A stretch of 64,000 bases of DNA, from positions 124,001 through 188,000 of the forward strand of contig NZ_CANMEZ010000004.1 of assembly GCF_947496985.1 (NCBI RefSeq). Direction: 5' to 3'. The notes beneath the pieces were generated by a model. It had not been told where the DNA came from. It was given only the letters and a program-made list of their open reading frames with translations, and made no database searches. Positions 26,819 through 35,949 of the stretch are shown one piece after another. The position numbers and the translations under genes were made by a program. Numbering within the stretch: the stretch's first letter is position 1; every line of letters begins with the position of its first letter. The DNA comes from an uncultured Kordia sp. GTDB lineage: Bacteria > Bacteroidota > Bacteroidia > Flavobacteriales > Flavobacteriaceae.

Positions 26819-26875
26819 ATGACATTTACACAATTACATCATCATCATTTTCACACTGGCAATCAAGCGAGATGA
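26819..26875 (+). CDS. hisL: his operon leader peptide (18 aa)
   Basis: The ORF ATG(26819)-TGA(26875) encodes MTFTQLHHHHFHTGNQAR, with four His codons in a row and a fifth two codons later (5 of 18 residues). It lies directly between the his promoter and a strong hairpin-plus-T-run, ahead of hisG. This is the arrangement of translation-coupled attenuation. When charged tRNA-His is scarce the ribosome should stall on the His run and prevent the terminator from forming. The mechanism is inferred from the layout; the coding sequence itself is plain. Confidence 0.9.
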   Translation: MTFTQLHHHHFHTGNQAR

Positions 26876-26906
26876 TAATGTATTGAAGTAATTTAAAATA
26901 TATTTA

Positions 26907-26940
26907 AAACCCGTTTGAATTCATCAAACGGGTTTTTTTA
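26907..26940 (+). terminator. Attenuator (terminator hairpin) of the his operon
   Basis: AAACCCGTTTGA (26907-26918) pairs perfectly with TCAAACGGGTTT (26924-26935) over a 5-base loop and continues into a T-run. It lies between hisL and hisG. Confidence 0.88.
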
Positions 26941-26975
26941 TGCCCAATTTTTGACTTCAAACTAAAAAAACAAAA

Positions 26976-27833
26976 ATGAAAAAGTTAAAAATTGCTATTC
27001 AAAAATCTGGGCGACTCAACGAAGATTCCCTTAAAATTTTAAAAGATTGCGGAATTTCCATCGACAATGGAAAAGATCAACTCAAAGCTTCTGCACGTAA
27101 TTTTCCATTAGAAGTGTTTTATCTCAGAAATGGTGATATTCCACAGTATTTACGGGATGGTGTTGTAGATATAGCCATCATTGGAGAAAATGTATTAGTT
27201 GAAAAAGGAAATAATATTACCATTGCAGAAAAGCTCGGATTTTCTAAATGTAAAGTCTCATTGGCAATTCCAAAAGGAGAGACATACAACTCCGTAAAAG
27301 ACTTCGAAGGCAAGCGTATTGCGACTTCATATCCAGAAACAGTAAAAACATATTTAAAAGAAAGAGATATCAATGCAGAGTTACACATCATCAATGGTTC
27401 TGTAGAAATTGCGCCAAATATTGGATTGGCAGATGCTATCTGTGATATTGTTTCTAGCGGAAGCACACTATTCAAAAACAATTTGAAAGAAGTAGAAGTA
27501 ATGCTAAAAAGTGAAGCGGTTTTGGCGGTTTCACCTAAAATACAAGCAGAAGAAAAACAAATACTTCAAAAATTACAATTTCGAATTCAAGCTGTACTTA
27601 CAGCACGAAGTTCAAAATACATACTATTAAACGCTCCTAATGAAAAAATAGAAGCCATTAGTAAAATTTTACCAGTTTTAAAAAGTCCAACAATACTTCC
27701 TTTAGCGGAAGAAGGCTGGAGTTCATTACATTCAGTAATCAAAAAAGAAGATTTTTGGGCGGTAATTGATGAACTCAAACAAAATGGAGCAGAAGGAATT
27801 TTAGTATGTCCAATCGAAAAAATGGTACTCTAA
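26976..27833 (+). CDS. hisG: ATP phosphoribosyltransferase HisG, long form (285 aa)
   Basis: First enzyme of histidine synthesis, joining ATP and PRPP. It starts KLKIAIQKSGRL, with the substrate motif DIAIIGENVLVEKG. The PRPP-binding stretch is IVSSGSTLFKNNL. At ~285 residues it is the long form, with the C-terminal ACT-like domain (from ~210, SPTILPLAEEGWSSLHSVI) that binds histidine for feedback inhibition, so no HisZ is needed. It is the first structural gene after the leader peptide and attenuator. Its stop overlaps the hisD ATG by one base (TAATG). Confidence 0.97.
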   Translation: MKKLKIAIQKSGRLNEDSLKILKDCGISIDNGKDQLKASARNFPLEVFYLRNGDIPQYLRDGVVDIAIIGENVLVEKGNNITIAEKLGFSKCKVSLAIPKGETYNSVKDFEGKRIATSYPETVKTYLKERDINAELHIINGSVEIAPNIGLADAICDIVSSGSTLFKNNLKEVEVMLKSEAVLAVSPKIQAEEKQILQKLQFRIQAVLTARSSKYILLNAPNEKIEAISKILPVLKSPTILPLAEEGWSSLHSVIKKEDFWAVIDELKQNGAEGILVCPIEKMVL

Positions 27834-29116
27834 TGAACAAAATATTTAACCCAAAACCAGCTAGTTGGACAACAATACTAGCACGACCAACACAAACTGT
27901 TGACGACATCGAAGCGACAGTTTCACAAATATTCTCGGAAGTTCAAAAAAATGGTGATCAAGCGATCAAAAAATATACATCGTTCTTTGATAATGTGAAG
28001 TTAGATGATTTAGTTGTCAGTCAAGCTGAAATTGACTCAGCAAACGCTGAAGTTTCAACAGAACTCAAAGAAGCCATTGCTATTGCAAAAACGAACATTA
28101 GCAAATTTCACAAAGCACAAGAAACACCAAAAATAGAAATTGAAACTACACAAGGAGTTCGATGCTGGCAAGAAAAAAGAGCCATTCAAAAAGTAGGATT
28201 GTACATTCCTGGCGGAACAGCACCATTATTCTCTACGATTTTAATGTTGGCAGTTCCTGCAAAAATAGCTGGTTGTAACGAAATTATCTTATGTACACCA
28301 CCAAACAAAGAAGGAAAAGTGAATGCCGCAATATTATATACTGCACAACTATGCGGAATTACTAAAATATACAAAGTTGGAGGAATTCAAGCGATTGCAG
28401 GAATGACTTTTGGAACAGAAACCATTTCTAAAGTATACAAAATATTTGGACCTGGAAATCAATTTGTAACAGTTGCGAAACAATTAGCAACGAAATACGG
28501 AGTTGCCATTGATATGCCTGCCGGACCTAGCGAATTATTAGTAGTTGCAGACGAATCAGCAAATGCAGGTTTTGTAGCATCAGATTTATTAAGTCAAGCA
28601 GAACACGGAACAGACAGTCAGGTAATATTAGTGACAACCTCAAAAGATTTCTTAGAGAAAGTAGAAATTGCTGTAGAATCGCAACTAGCAACCTTACCGC
28701 GAAAAGAAATTGCAACCAAAGCGATAGCAAATTCAAAATTAATCTATGTTTCAACTGATCAAACTGCATTGGAATTAATCAATGAATACGGTCCAGAACA
28801 CTTTATCATTTGTGTAAATGATGAAGATTTCTATACGAGAGGAATTCAAAATGCAGGTTCTGTCTTTGTTGGAAACTATACGCCAGAAAGTGCAGGGGAT
28901 TATGCTTCTGGAACCAATCATACCTTGCCAACAAACGGCTATGCAAAAGCATACTCAGGTGTAAACCTAGGGAGTTTTCAAAAAAGCATGACGTTTCAAA
29001 AAATTACATCACAAGGAATTCAAAACATTGGAAATGCTATTGAACTCATGGCAGAAGCAGAAGGTTTACAAGCACACAAAAACGCCGTAACCCTACGATT
29101 AGAAAGTCTAAAATAA
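27833..29116 (+). CDS. hisD: Histidinol dehydrogenase (427 aa)
   Basis: It oxidises L-histidinol to L-histidine in two NAD+-dependent steps with zinc. The visible blocks are VGLYIPGGTAPLFSTILMLA, KVGGIQAIAGMTFGT, the GPGNQFVTVAKQ and DMPAGPSELLV stretches, LLSQAEHG (zinc ligand His), YGPEHFI, and the C-terminal NHTLPTNGYAKAYSG. I set the start at the ATG overlapping the hisG stop (27833), not at the upstream in-frame ATG at 27806 inside hisG. The length is as in the family. It is the second gene of the operon; a palindromic repeat fills the spacer to hisC. Confidence 0.97.
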   Translation: MNKIFNPKPASWTTILARPTQTVDDIEATVSQIFSEVQKNGDQAIKKYTSFFDNVKLDDLVVSQAEIDSANAEVSTELKEAIAIAKTNISKFHKAQETPKIEIETTQGVRCWQEKRAIQKVGLYIPGGTAPLFSTILMLAVPAKIAGCNEIILCTPPNKEGKVNAAILYTAQLCGITKIYKVGGIQAIAGMTFGTETISKVYKIFGPGNQFVTVAKQLATKYGVAIDMPAGPSELLVVADESANAGFVASDLLSQAEHGTDSQVILVTTSKDFLEKVEIAVESQLATLPRKEIATKAIANSKLIYVSTDQTALELINEYGPEHFIICVNDEDFYTRGIQNAGSVFVGNYTPESAGDYASGTNHTLPTNGYAKAYSGVNLGSFQKSMTFQKITSQGIQNIGNAIELMAEAEGLQAHKNAVTLRLESLK

Positions 29117-29123
29117 CTCAGTT

Positions 29124-29148
29124 GTCATTCCTGCGAAGGCAGGAATCC
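29124..29148. repeat. Palindromic intergenic repeat (hisD-hisC spacer)
   Basis: GTCATTCCTGCGAAGGCAGGAATCC contains the stem ATTCCTGC/GCAGGAAT with a GAAG loop (29127-29146). The same 24 bases recur in inverse orientation at 30342-30365, and a variant occurs at 30214-30238. Confidence 0.85.
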
Positions 29149-29164
29149 AAAAGCTATAACAAAA

Positions 29165-30211
29165 ATGATCAACATAGAAAATCTCATACGAGAAAACATA
29201 AAAACACTCAAACCGTATTCTTCTGCAAGAGATGAATATAAAGCTTCTGGAAGCAAAATGGTTTTTCTGGATGCAAACGAAAATCCATATGAAAATGGTG
29301 TCAATCGTTATCCAGACCCAAGACAAAAAGATGTAAAAGTAGCTTTAGCAAAGGTGAAAAATTGCAATCCAAAAAATATTGTCTTAGGAAATGGAAGTGA
29401 TGAAATACTCGATTTGATTTTCAGAGCATTTTGTGAACCAAAAGAAGACAATATCATCATATTACCACCAACATACGGAATGTACAAAGTGTTGGCAGGT
29501 ATTAATGATATAGAAACCAAAGAAGTATTATTAACACAATCATTTCAACCCAAAGCAGACGAAATTTTAAGCGCTGCTGACAAAAACAGTAAAATCTTGT
29601 TTTTATGTTCACCAAACAATCCAACAGGAAATAGTTTTGACAAAACAACGGTTGAAAAATTACTGAAAGAATTTAATGGAATTATAGTGATAGACGAAGC
29701 ATATATAGACTTCTCTGGTCAAGAAAGTTGGTTGAATCGACTAGAGGAATTTCCAAACCTTATCATAACGCAAACGCTTTCAAAAGCGTATGGGATGGCA
29801 GGTATCAGACTTGGAATCTGTTATGCTTCGTTCACTATTGTTGACATTTTAAATCGTATAAAACCACCGTATAACGTAAATTTGCTGACGCAAGCGTATG
29901 CGTTGGAACGTATAGAAGATGCAGAAGGTGTGCAAATAGAAATTGTAGAAATAGAGAAGAATAAAACGCTATTGATCAATGCATTGAAAAGCATAAAATT
30001 CATCACTGAGATCTTTCCTTCGGATGCAAATTTTGTATTGGTAAAAGTAGATGATGCCAATATACGTTACAATCAATTGATAGAAAAAGGGATTGTAATT
30101 CGTAATCGTACGACACAACCTTTATGTGAAAACTGCTTACGATTAACGGTTGGAACTGAAAAAGAGAATGAAAAACTAATAGAAGAATTATTATCAATTT
30201 CGAAATCCTGA
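29165..30211 (+). CDS. hisC: Histidinol-phosphate aminotransferase (348 aa)
   Basis: A PLP-dependent class I/II aminotransferase that makes histidinol phosphate. It has LDANENPYENG near the N-terminus, the LGNGSDEILDLIFRAF block, the SPNNPTGN motif, IVIDEAYIDFSG, and the PLP lysine in TLSKAYGMAGIRLG. RLTVGTEKEN near the end holds the substrate-carboxylate arginine. Third gene of the operon. It is followed by a 168-base spacer full of hairpin repeats, unusual between genes of one operon. Confidence 0.96.
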   Translation: MINIENLIRENIKTLKPYSSARDEYKASGSKMVFLDANENPYENGVNRYPDPRQKDVKVALAKVKNCNPKNIVLGNGSDEILDLIFRAFCEPKEDNIIILPPTYGMYKVLAGINDIETKEVLLTQSFQPKADEILSAADKNSKILFLCSPNNPTGNSFDKTTVEKLLKEFNGIIVIDEAYIDFSGQESWLNRLEEFPNLIITQTLSKAYGMAGIRLGICYASFTIVDILNRIKPPYNVNLLTQAYALERIEDAEGVQIEIVEIEKNKTLLINALKSIKFITEIFPSDANFVLVKVDDANIRYNQLIEKGIVIRNRTTQPLCENCLRLTVGTEKENEKLIEELLSISKS

Positions 30212-30213
30212 GT

Positions 30214-30365
30214 GTCATTCCTGTGCAGACAGGAATCCAAAAACAAAACTATAAGATGCTGAATCGAGTTCAGCATGACGAAAATTACAAGAAACGTCAC
30301 ACTGAACTTGATTCAGTGTCACACAAAAAATAAAACAAATAGATTCCTGCCTTCGCAGGAATGAC
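30214..30365. repeat. Cluster of four palindromic repeats in the hisC-hisB spacer
   Basis: In order: ATTCCTGTGCAGACAGGAAT (30217-30236); ATGCTGAA/TTCAGCAT (30256-30263, 30269-30276); GTCACACTGAA/TTCAGTGTCAC (30296-30306, 30312-30322); and GATTCCTGCCTTCGCAGGAATGAC (30342-30365). The first and last belong to the family at 29124; the middle two share a CTGAA(n)TTCAG core. These look like REP-type dispersed palindromes. Confidence 0.82.
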
Positions 30366-30379
30366 AAAAGAAAAATATT

Positions 30380-31513
30380 ATGCGTAAAGTATTATTCATA
30401 GATCGTGATGGAACGATCATTAAAGAACCAGCAGACGAACAAATAGATAGTTTTGAAAAACTAGAATTCTACCCAAAAGCATTGTCTGCACTACGAAAAA
30501 TTGCAAGTGAACTCGATTTTGAATTGGTAATGATTACCAATCAAGATGGTTTAGGAACAGCAGTATATCCTGAAAATACATTTTGGCCTGTACATGATTT
30601 TATTTTGCAAACACTTGAAGGTGAGAATATTATTTTTGATAAAATTGTCATTGATAGAACATTTGCCAAAGACAATGCGCCAACACGTAAACCAAATACA
30701 GGTTTACTAACAGAATATTTCTCAGAAACCTATGATTTGAAAAATTCATTTGTCATCGGTGATCGTTTAACAGACATTGAATTGGCAAAAAATTTAGGTT
30801 CAAAAGGAATTTACATCAATGATGAAACGTTTTTAGGAACTGATGAGATTACAGTAAAACGCTCTGAATTAGATGAATATATAGGTTTAGAATCAAATGA
30901 TTGGGATGAAATTTACACATACCTAAAAGCAAAAGAACGCAAAGCTTCATTGACACGAAATACGAACGAAACGAAAATTCAAATTGATTTAAATCTGGAT
31001 GGAACTGGAAAATCTAACATAGATACGGGAATTTCGTTTTTCGATCACATGTTAGATCAAATTGCGCGTCATGGACAATTAGATTTAGACATTACCGTAA
31101 AAGGCGATTTAGAAGTTGACGAACATCATACAATTGAAGATACAGCAATTGCCCTAGGCGAAGTATTTGCGGAAGCCTTAGGAAATAAACTAGGCATAGA
31201 GCGTTACGGTTTCTGTTTGCCAATGGACGACTGTTTAGCGCAAGTGGCCATTGACTTTGGTGGAAGAAACTGGTTGGTTTGGGAAGCTGATTTCAAACGT
31301 GAAATGATTGGGGAAATGCCAACAGAAATGTTTTTCCACTTCTTCAAATCGTTTACAGATGGCGCAAAAGCGAATCTAAACATTAAAGCAGAAGGAACGA
31401 ATGAGCATCACAAAATTGAAGCTATCTTCAAATCGTTTGCAAAAGCAATCAAAGCAGCGGTGAAAAGAGATGTAGAAAAAATGATTTTGCCATCAACCAA
31501 GGGAATGTTGTAA
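30380..31513 (+). CDS. hisB: Bifunctional HisB: histidinol-phosphatase and imidazoleglycerol-phosphate dehydratase (377 aa)
   Basis: Residues ~1-165 are a HAD phosphatase with FIDRDGTI (Asp8 nucleophile, Asp10), MITNQDGLG, and [16 protein letters not shown]. Residues ~185-377 are IGP dehydratase with [34 protein letters not shown] (manganese-binding histidines) and the matching [18 protein letters not shown] near the end. This protein therefore does steps 6 and 8 of histidine synthesis. The fused form matches that of enterobacteria and many Bacteroidota. Fourth gene of the operon. Confidence 0.97.
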   Translation: MRKVLFIDRDGTIIKEPADEQIDSFEKLEFYPKALSALRKIASELDFELVMITNQDGLGTAVYPENTFWPVHDFILQTLEGENIIFDKIVIDRTFAKDNAPTRKPNTGLLTEYFSETYDLKNSFVIGDRLTDIELAKNLGSKGIYINDETFLGTDEITVKRSELDEYIGLESNDWDEIYTYLKAKERKASLTRNTNETKIQIDLNLDGTGKSNIDTGISFFDHMLDQIARHGQLDLDITVKGDLEVDEHHTIEDTAIALGEVFAEALGNKLGIERYGFCLPMDDCLAQVAIDFGGRNWLVWEADFKREMIGEMPTEMFFHFFKSFTDGAKANLNIKAEGTNEHHKIEAIFKSFAKAIKAAVKRDVEKMILPSTKGML

Positions 31514-31593
31514 AATAGTTGTGAGATGTTAATAATGAGAACTGAGTTTCAAAGTATCTCAATACTAACATCTAAAATCTCAATACTATAAAA
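31514..31593. repeat. Repeated AT-rich element in the hisB-hisH spacer
   Basis: The spacer holds GTTTCAAAGTA and two copies of TCTCAATACT separated by AACATCTAAAA. The same pieces in the same order (GTTTCAAAGTA, then ATCTCAATACT and CTCAATACT) recur in the hisH-hisA spacer. Confidence 0.5.
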
Positions 31594-32175
31594 ATGAAAG
31601 TAGTCATCATAAATTACGGAGCAGGAAACATACAAAGCATCAAATTTGCATTGCAACGACTTGGTGTGGAAGCGATTTTGAGTAATAATGTGGAAGAAAT
31701 TAGAAATGCAGACAAAGTCATCTTTCCAGGCGTAGGAGAGGCGAGCAGTGCCATGAAAAAGCTAAAAGAAAGTCAACTTGATGCAATTATTCCAACGTTA
31801 ACGCAACCAGTATTAGGAATCTGCTTAGGGATGCAATTAATGTGCAATACTTCAGAAGAAGGAAATACGAAAGGTTTAGGAATATTTGACACAGATGTTG
31901 TTCGTTTTTCTGAGAATGTAAAAGTGCCACAAATTGGTTGGAACACGATTCAAAATCTAGAAAGTCCTTTGTTTGCAAATGTTCGTGAGAATGAATATAT
32001 GTATTTGGTTCACAGTTATTACGCTAAAAAATCAAGTGAAATGATCGCAGAAAGCACTTATGATATCAATTATGCATCTGCTTTGCAAAAAGACAACTTT
32101 TATGGTGTGCAATTTCATCCAGAAAAAAGTAGCAAAGCTGGAAGCAAACTATTAGAAAACTTTCTAAAACTATAA
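31594..32175 (+). CDS. hisH: Imidazole glycerol phosphate synthase, glutaminase subunit HisH (193 aa)
   Basis: A class I glutamine amidotransferase domain. It has INYGAGNIQSIKFAL at the start, PGVGEASSAM, the nucleophile elbow LGICLGMQLM (catalytic Cys), and the His-Glu pair in GVQFHPEKSSKAGSKLLENF. It supplies ammonia to HisF for ring closure of IGP and release of AICAR. Normal length. hisA follows after a 170-base spacer with a repeated element; hisF lies beyond it. Confidence 0.96.
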   Translation: MKVVIINYGAGNIQSIKFALQRLGVEAILSNNVEEIRNADKVIFPGVGEASSAMKKLKESQLDAIIPTLTQPVLGICLGMQLMCNTSEEGNTKGLGIFDTDVVRFSENVKVPQIGWNTIQNLESPLFANVRENEYMYLVHSYYAKKSSEMIAESTYDINYASALQKDNFYGVQFHPEKSSKAGSKLLENFLKL

Positions 32176-32345
32176 AGTAGTCATGAGATGTGAGAATTTA
32201 GAATTGAGAAGTTTCAAAGTACAGTTTGAATTCTAAATCAACCTTCACTAACAAAAGACAAACAAACAAATCAATAAAAAAGTAAAAAATAAGCGAGTAA
32301 AACAAGCAATCTCAATACTCATTACTAAAACCTCAATACTAACTC
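32176..32345. repeat. Repeated AT-rich element in the hisH-hisA spacer
   Basis: 170 bases with no ORF. It shares GTTTCAAAGTA and the paired CTCAATACT motifs with the hisB-hisH spacer. It also holds a run of ACAAACAAACAAA-type low-complexity DNA. Confidence 0.45.
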
Positions 32346-33065
32346 ATGAGAATCATACCAGCAATAGATATCATCGACGGAAAATGTGTGCGTCTTTCCA
32401 AAGGTGATTACAACACAAAAAAAATATATAATGAAAGTCCATTAGAAGTGGCAAAGCAGTTTGAAGATGCTGGAATTCAGTATTTACATATGGTGGATTT
32501 AGATGGCGCTAAGGCGAAACATATTGTAAATTATAAAATACTAGAAGAAGTTGCTTCAAAAACGAATTTACAAATAGATTTTGGTGGCGGATTAAAGTCA
32601 GATGAAGACTTACACATTGCTTTTGAAAGTGGCGCAACACAAATTACAGGCGGAAGTATTGCTGTAAAAAATGAAGAAATTTTTACAAATTGGATTCAAA
32701 AATATGGCAGCGAACATATCATATTGGGCGCAGATGCGATGGATGAAAAAATTGCTATCAGCGGTTGGCAAGAAGAAAGTAATGAAGAATTGATTCCATT
32801 CATTCAAAAATACCAACAAAAAGGCATTGAATACGTAATCTGTACAGATATTGCCAAAGACGGAATGTTAGAAGGTCCATCATTTGATTTGTATGAAAAA
32901 ATCCTTAAAAAATCGGATAGCAGTTTAAAGCTAATTGCTTCAGGCGGAATTTCTACTTTTGATGAATTACCAAAACTGAAAATATTAGGTTGTGAAGGTG
33001 TTATTATAGGAAAAGCAATTTATGAGAATAGAATTTCACTCAAACAGCTAGAAACATTACTTTAA
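32346..33065 (+). CDS. hisA: HisA, ProFAR isomerase (239 aa)
   Basis: A (beta/alpha)8 barrel isomerase that opens the ribose of ProFAR. The N-terminal [20 protein letters not shown] holds the catalytic Asp. The phosphate-binding half-repeats are [14 protein letters not shown] and [13 protein letters not shown], and the second catalytic Asp lies in [17 protein letters not shown]. It is homologous to HisF, which follows after a 9-base gap. The length is as expected. Confidence 0.96.
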   Translation: MRIIPAIDIIDGKCVRLSKGDYNTKKIYNESPLEVAKQFEDAGIQYLHMVDLDGAKAKHIVNYKILEEVASKTNLQIDFGGGLKSDEDLHIAFESGATQITGGSIAVKNEEIFTNWIQKYGSEHIILGADAMDEKIAISGWQEESNEELIPFIQKYQQKGIEYVICTDIAKDGMLEGPSFDLYEKILKKSDSSLKLIASGGISTFDELPKLKILGCEGVIIGKAIYENRISLKQLETLL

Positions 33066-33074
33066 TTTAAAATC

Positions 33075-33830
33075 ATGCTTACAAAAAGAATCATTCCTTG
33101 TTTAGATATTAAAAATGGACGCACAGTAAAAGGTGTCAATTTTGTGAATTTGCGTGATGCTGGTGACCCTGTAGAATTGGCAAAAATATATGCAGATGAA
33201 GGAGCGGATGAATTAGTTTTTCTAGACATATCTGCAACGGAAGAACGTCGCAAAACATTGCAGAAACTAGTATTAGATGTTGCTGCACAAGTAGATATTC
33301 CGTTTACAGTTGGTGGTGGAATTTCATCTACAGAAGATGTTGATCGATTGTTACAAGCCGGCGCAGACAAAGTCTCTATCAATTCAGCAGCGGTGAAACG
33401 ACCAGAATTAATCAATGAACTAGCCTCAAAATTTGGAAACCAATGTATTGTGGTAGCAATTGATGCTAAAAATGTTGATGGAGAATGGATTGTACACTTA
33501 GTTGGTGGAAAAGTGCCAACTGATATCAAGCTATTTGATTGGGCAAAAGAAGTAGAAAAACGTGGCGCTGGCGAAATTCTATTCACGTCTATGGACAATG
33601 ACGGAACCAAAGATGGATTTGCTAATGAAGCGTTGGCGAAACTATCAGAAATCGTAAACATTCCAATTATTGCCTCAGGAGGCGCAGGAAATATGACGCA
33701 TTTCAAAGACACTTTTGTTAATGGAAAAGCAGATGCTGCCTTAGCTGCGAGTGTTTTCCACTTCAAAGAAATTGGAATTCCAGAACTCAAACAAAACCTA
33801 AAAGCTAACGGAATCAATGTGAGGTTATAG
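33075..33830 (+). CDS. hisF: Imidazole glycerol phosphate synthase, cyclase subunit HisF (251 aa)
   Basis: A barrel cyclase. [20 protein letters not shown] contains the catalytic Asp (position ~11). The phosphate sites are [17 protein letters not shown] and [15 protein letters not shown], and the second catalytic Asp is in [14 protein letters not shown]. It closes the imidazole ring using ammonia channelled from HisH. Seventh gene of the operon. The ~150-base spacer to hisIE holds another AT-rich low-complexity stretch with a possible TAAATTTG promoter box at 33881-33888. Confidence 0.97.
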   Translation: MLTKRIIPCLDIKNGRTVKGVNFVNLRDAGDPVELAKIYADEGADELVFLDISATEERRKTLQKLVLDVAAQVDIPFTVGGGISSTEDVDRLLQAGADKVSINSAAVKRPELINELASKFGNQCIVVAIDAKNVDGEWIVHLVGGKVPTDIKLFDWAKEVEKRGAGEILFTSMDNDGTKDGFANEALAKLSEIVNIPIIASGGAGNMTHFKDTFVNGKADAALAASVFHFKEIGIPELKQNLKANGINVRL

Positions 33831-33981
33831 ACTTCTTAGATTTTTAGATAGTTAGAAAAACACTAAGAGATAATAAATAGTAAATTTGTCACATCTAGTA
33901 TTATTGAAAATATCTAGCGTAACTATCGAGATTCAAAACCAAATAACCAATACCCAATACCTAAAATCCAATTACCAAATA

Positions 33982-34581
33982 ATGAACATCAATTTCAATA
34001 AAAATAACGACGGGTTAGTACCGGTAATCATTCAAGACAATACAACCAAAAATGTATTAATGTTGGGTTATATGAATGAAGAAGCATATACAAAAACTGT
34101 CGAAACGAAAAAAGTAACTTTTTTTAGTAGAACAAAACAACGTTTATGGACAAAAGGAGAAGAAAGTGGAAATTTTCTTAATCTGATAAGCATTCAAAAT
34201 GATTGTGATGAAGATACGTTATTAATCAAAGTAAAACCTGCCGGACCAACGTGTCATAAAGGTTCAGATACATGTTGGAATGAAGAAAATACCACGTCTT
34301 TTGGATTTCTAAATCAATTAGAAGACACGATACAAAATCGTAAAGAAAATAAAGAGGATGAAAAAAGTTATGTTGCTTCTTTATTTCGAAAAGGAATTAA
34401 TAAAATTGCACAGAAAGTAGGAGAGGAAGCTGTAGAAGTTGTCATAGAAGCCAAAGATGAGAATGATGATTTATTCTTAAATGAAAGTGCAGATTTATTG
34501 TTTCATTATTTAATATTATTGCAAGCAAAAGGTTTTAAGCTCAATGATATTGTAAATGTGTTGAAGAGTAGAGAAAAGTGA
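33982..34581 (+). CDS. hisIE: Bifunctional HisIE: PR-AMP cyclohydrolase and PR-ATP pyrophosphatase (199 aa)
   Basis: The N-terminal HisI domain (to ~110) shows GLVPVIIQDNTT, LMLGYMNEEAY and the metal/zinc-binding cysteines of GPTCHKGSDTCW. The C-terminal HisE domain shows SYVASLFRKGINKIAQKVGEEAVE and ESADLLFHYLILL. These are steps 2 and 3 of the pathway. I chose the ATG at 33982, giving the family N-terminus; the longer in-frame ORF from 33886 runs through spacer-like sequence. It is the last gene of the operon; a terminator-like hairpin follows at 34616. Confidence 0.95.
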   Translation: MNINFNKNNDGLVPVIIQDNTTKNVLMLGYMNEEAYTKTVETKKVTFFSRTKQRLWTKGEESGNFLNLISIQNDCDEDTLLIKVKPAGPTCHKGSDTCWNEENTTSFGFLNQLEDTIQNRKENKEDEKSYVASLFRKGINKIAQKVGEEAVEVVIEAKDENDDLFLNESADLLFHYLILLQAKGFKLNDIVNVLKSREK

Positions 34582-34615
34582 TTCAATTTGATAACATAAA
34601 AATACATAAATATGT

Positions 34616-34648
34616 AATGAATTAATTTTTGAATAATTCATTTTTTAA
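34616..34648 (+). terminator. Probable terminator of the his operon
   Basis: AATGAATTA (34616-34624) pairs with TAATTCATT (34634-34642), followed by a T-run. AT-only, so weaker than the others in the window. Confidence 0.55.
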
Positions 34649-34748
34649 TTAACCATCACGAAATCAACAATCAAGTGAATAACCAATAGACAAAATTACC
34701 CTTTCTGCAAATTTTAGACTATTATTGCATAGTATTCCATACAAAACC

Positions 34749-35132
34749 ATGTTTGAACAATTATTTTACAAGGCAATTCTAAGCTATAAAGCGCGCTCAA
34801 AGAAGCAAAAACATACAAAGATAGTATCGTTAGCAACGATGTATATTTCTTTTTTACAATTAAGTATTTTATGTGTGGTAAGTATTGTTTTAGTGAGAGC
34901 AACAAATAGTAGCTTTTTTCTATTCTACGAAACCTATACACTTATATTTTATGTAGTTTTAACAGGATTTGTGTTATATATATTCAATTCAATGTATTAC
35001 AATGGAAAGCGTATGTTACAAATCAAAAATAGAGCAATCAAAGACAAAGTAACGGCTACTGAAATCTGGAAACTTTGGAGTATTCCTGTTGTTATATTTG
35101 GCTTAGGACTCATTTTACTCAAAGCCACTTAA
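34749..35132 (+). CDS. Small membrane protein, hypothetical (127 aa)
   Basis: I do not recognise the family. There are three hydrophobic segments: ~residues 30-50 (TMYISFLQLSILCVVSIVLV), 58-85 (FFLFYETYTLIFYVVLTGFVLYIF) and 108-125 (SIPVVIFGLGLILL). Basic residues before the first helix place the N-terminus inside. The start is ATG 34749; a TTG 24 bases earlier is also in frame. It precedes the TruA-like gene by 28 bases on the same strand. Function unknown. Confidence 0.72.
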   Translation: MFEQLFYKAILSYKARSKKQKHTKIVSLATMYISFLQLSILCVVSIVLVRATNSSFFLFYETYTLIFYVVLTGFVLYIFNSMYYNGKRMLQIKNRAIKDKVTATEIWKLWSIPVVIFGLGLILLKAT

Positions 35133-35160
35133 ATCTAGTCTAAAAACTAATTCATATAGT

Positions 35161-35949
35161 TTGAGAAGAAAACGTTATTACTATCTCATTACCTTACAAT
35201 ACTTAGGATTTCGATATCATGGTTGGCAAAAACAACCAGATGTAAATACAGTACAACGTATGACAGAACGTACGTTGGCGTATGTATTTGGGCATAAAAA
35301 TTTTAAGCTCTTAGCATCAGGAAGAACTGATGCAAAAGTTTCGGCTAATGAAATTGCTATCGAATTGTTTTTAGATAATGAAACGCTTAATATTCCTGAG
35401 TTTTTACCACTTTTCAATAAAAACTTACCACAAGACATTCGCGCTTTAGCGATTACAGAAACAAATGAAAAGTTTAATATCATTCAACATCCGAAAGTAA
35501 AAGAATATATCTATTTATTTGCGTTTGGCAAAAAATATCATCCGTTTGCAGCACCATATATGACAAATGTTTTAGGCGATTTAGATATTGAATTGATGAA
35601 AAAAGGAGCAAAACTCTTTGAAGGGAATCATTACCTAAAAACCTATTGCTACAAACCTACAGAACATACCATTTTAGAAGGTGAAATTGAATTGTGTGAA
35701 ATTGTTGAAAATGATATTCATACGGCAAGTTTCTTTCCTGAACAAAGCTATGTATTACGTGTACAAGGAGCAGGTTTCAAACGTCATCAAATTCGTATGA
35801 TGATGGGAACATTAATTCTATTAGGAAGACACGAACTCGATTTAGATTTCATCAAGCGTTCACTCTTACCAAATTCTACATTAGAAGTCAATTACATTGC
35901 ACCAGCTTCAGGTTTAATGTTAAATAAAATGACGTTTAAGGATTTATGA
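35161..35949 (+). CDS. TruA-like tRNA pseudouridine synthase (262 aa)
   Basis: TruA-fold pseudouridine synthase. It starts with YLITLQYLGFRYHGWQKQP and has the catalytic Asp in LLASGRTDAKVSANE. NHYLKTYC and the C-terminal QGAGFKRHQIRMMMGTLILLG correspond to TruA blocks. In typical TruA the active-site loop reads GRTDAGVHA; here it is GRTDAKVSA, and the HxFxxF region is altered. This may be a divergent paralogue with a different target uridine; canonical TruA modifies positions 38-40. The start is TTG at 35161, directly before RRKRYYYLI, with no nearby ATG. The family is clear, the specificity open. Confidence 0.85.
   Translation: MRRKRYYYLITLQYLGFRYHGWQKQPDVNTVQRMTERTLAYVFGHKNFKLLASGRTDAKVSANEIAIELFLDNETLNIPEFLPLFNKNLPQDIRALAITETNEKFNIIQHPKVKEYIYLFAFGKKYHPFAAPYMTNVLGDLDIELMKKGAKLFEGNHYLKTYCYKPTEHTILEGEIELCEIVENDIHTASFFPEQSYVLRVQGAGFKRHQIRMMMGTLILLGRHELDLDFIKRSLLPNSTLEVNYIAPASGLMLNKMTFKDL

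Noticed and set aside
27806-27832. Upstream in-frame ATG for hisD
   Set aside because: It lies inside hisG; the TAATG overlap at 27831-27835 gives the usual start.
29117-30379. CRISPR array in the his operon spacers
   Set aside because: The repeats are palindromic, of several types, unequally spaced and in both orientations, with no unique spacers of constant length.
33062-33817. 251-codon open frame antisense to hisF
   Set aside because: It is a mirror of the hisF coding strand with Ser/Pro-rich composition and no family motif; hisF itself is unmistakable.
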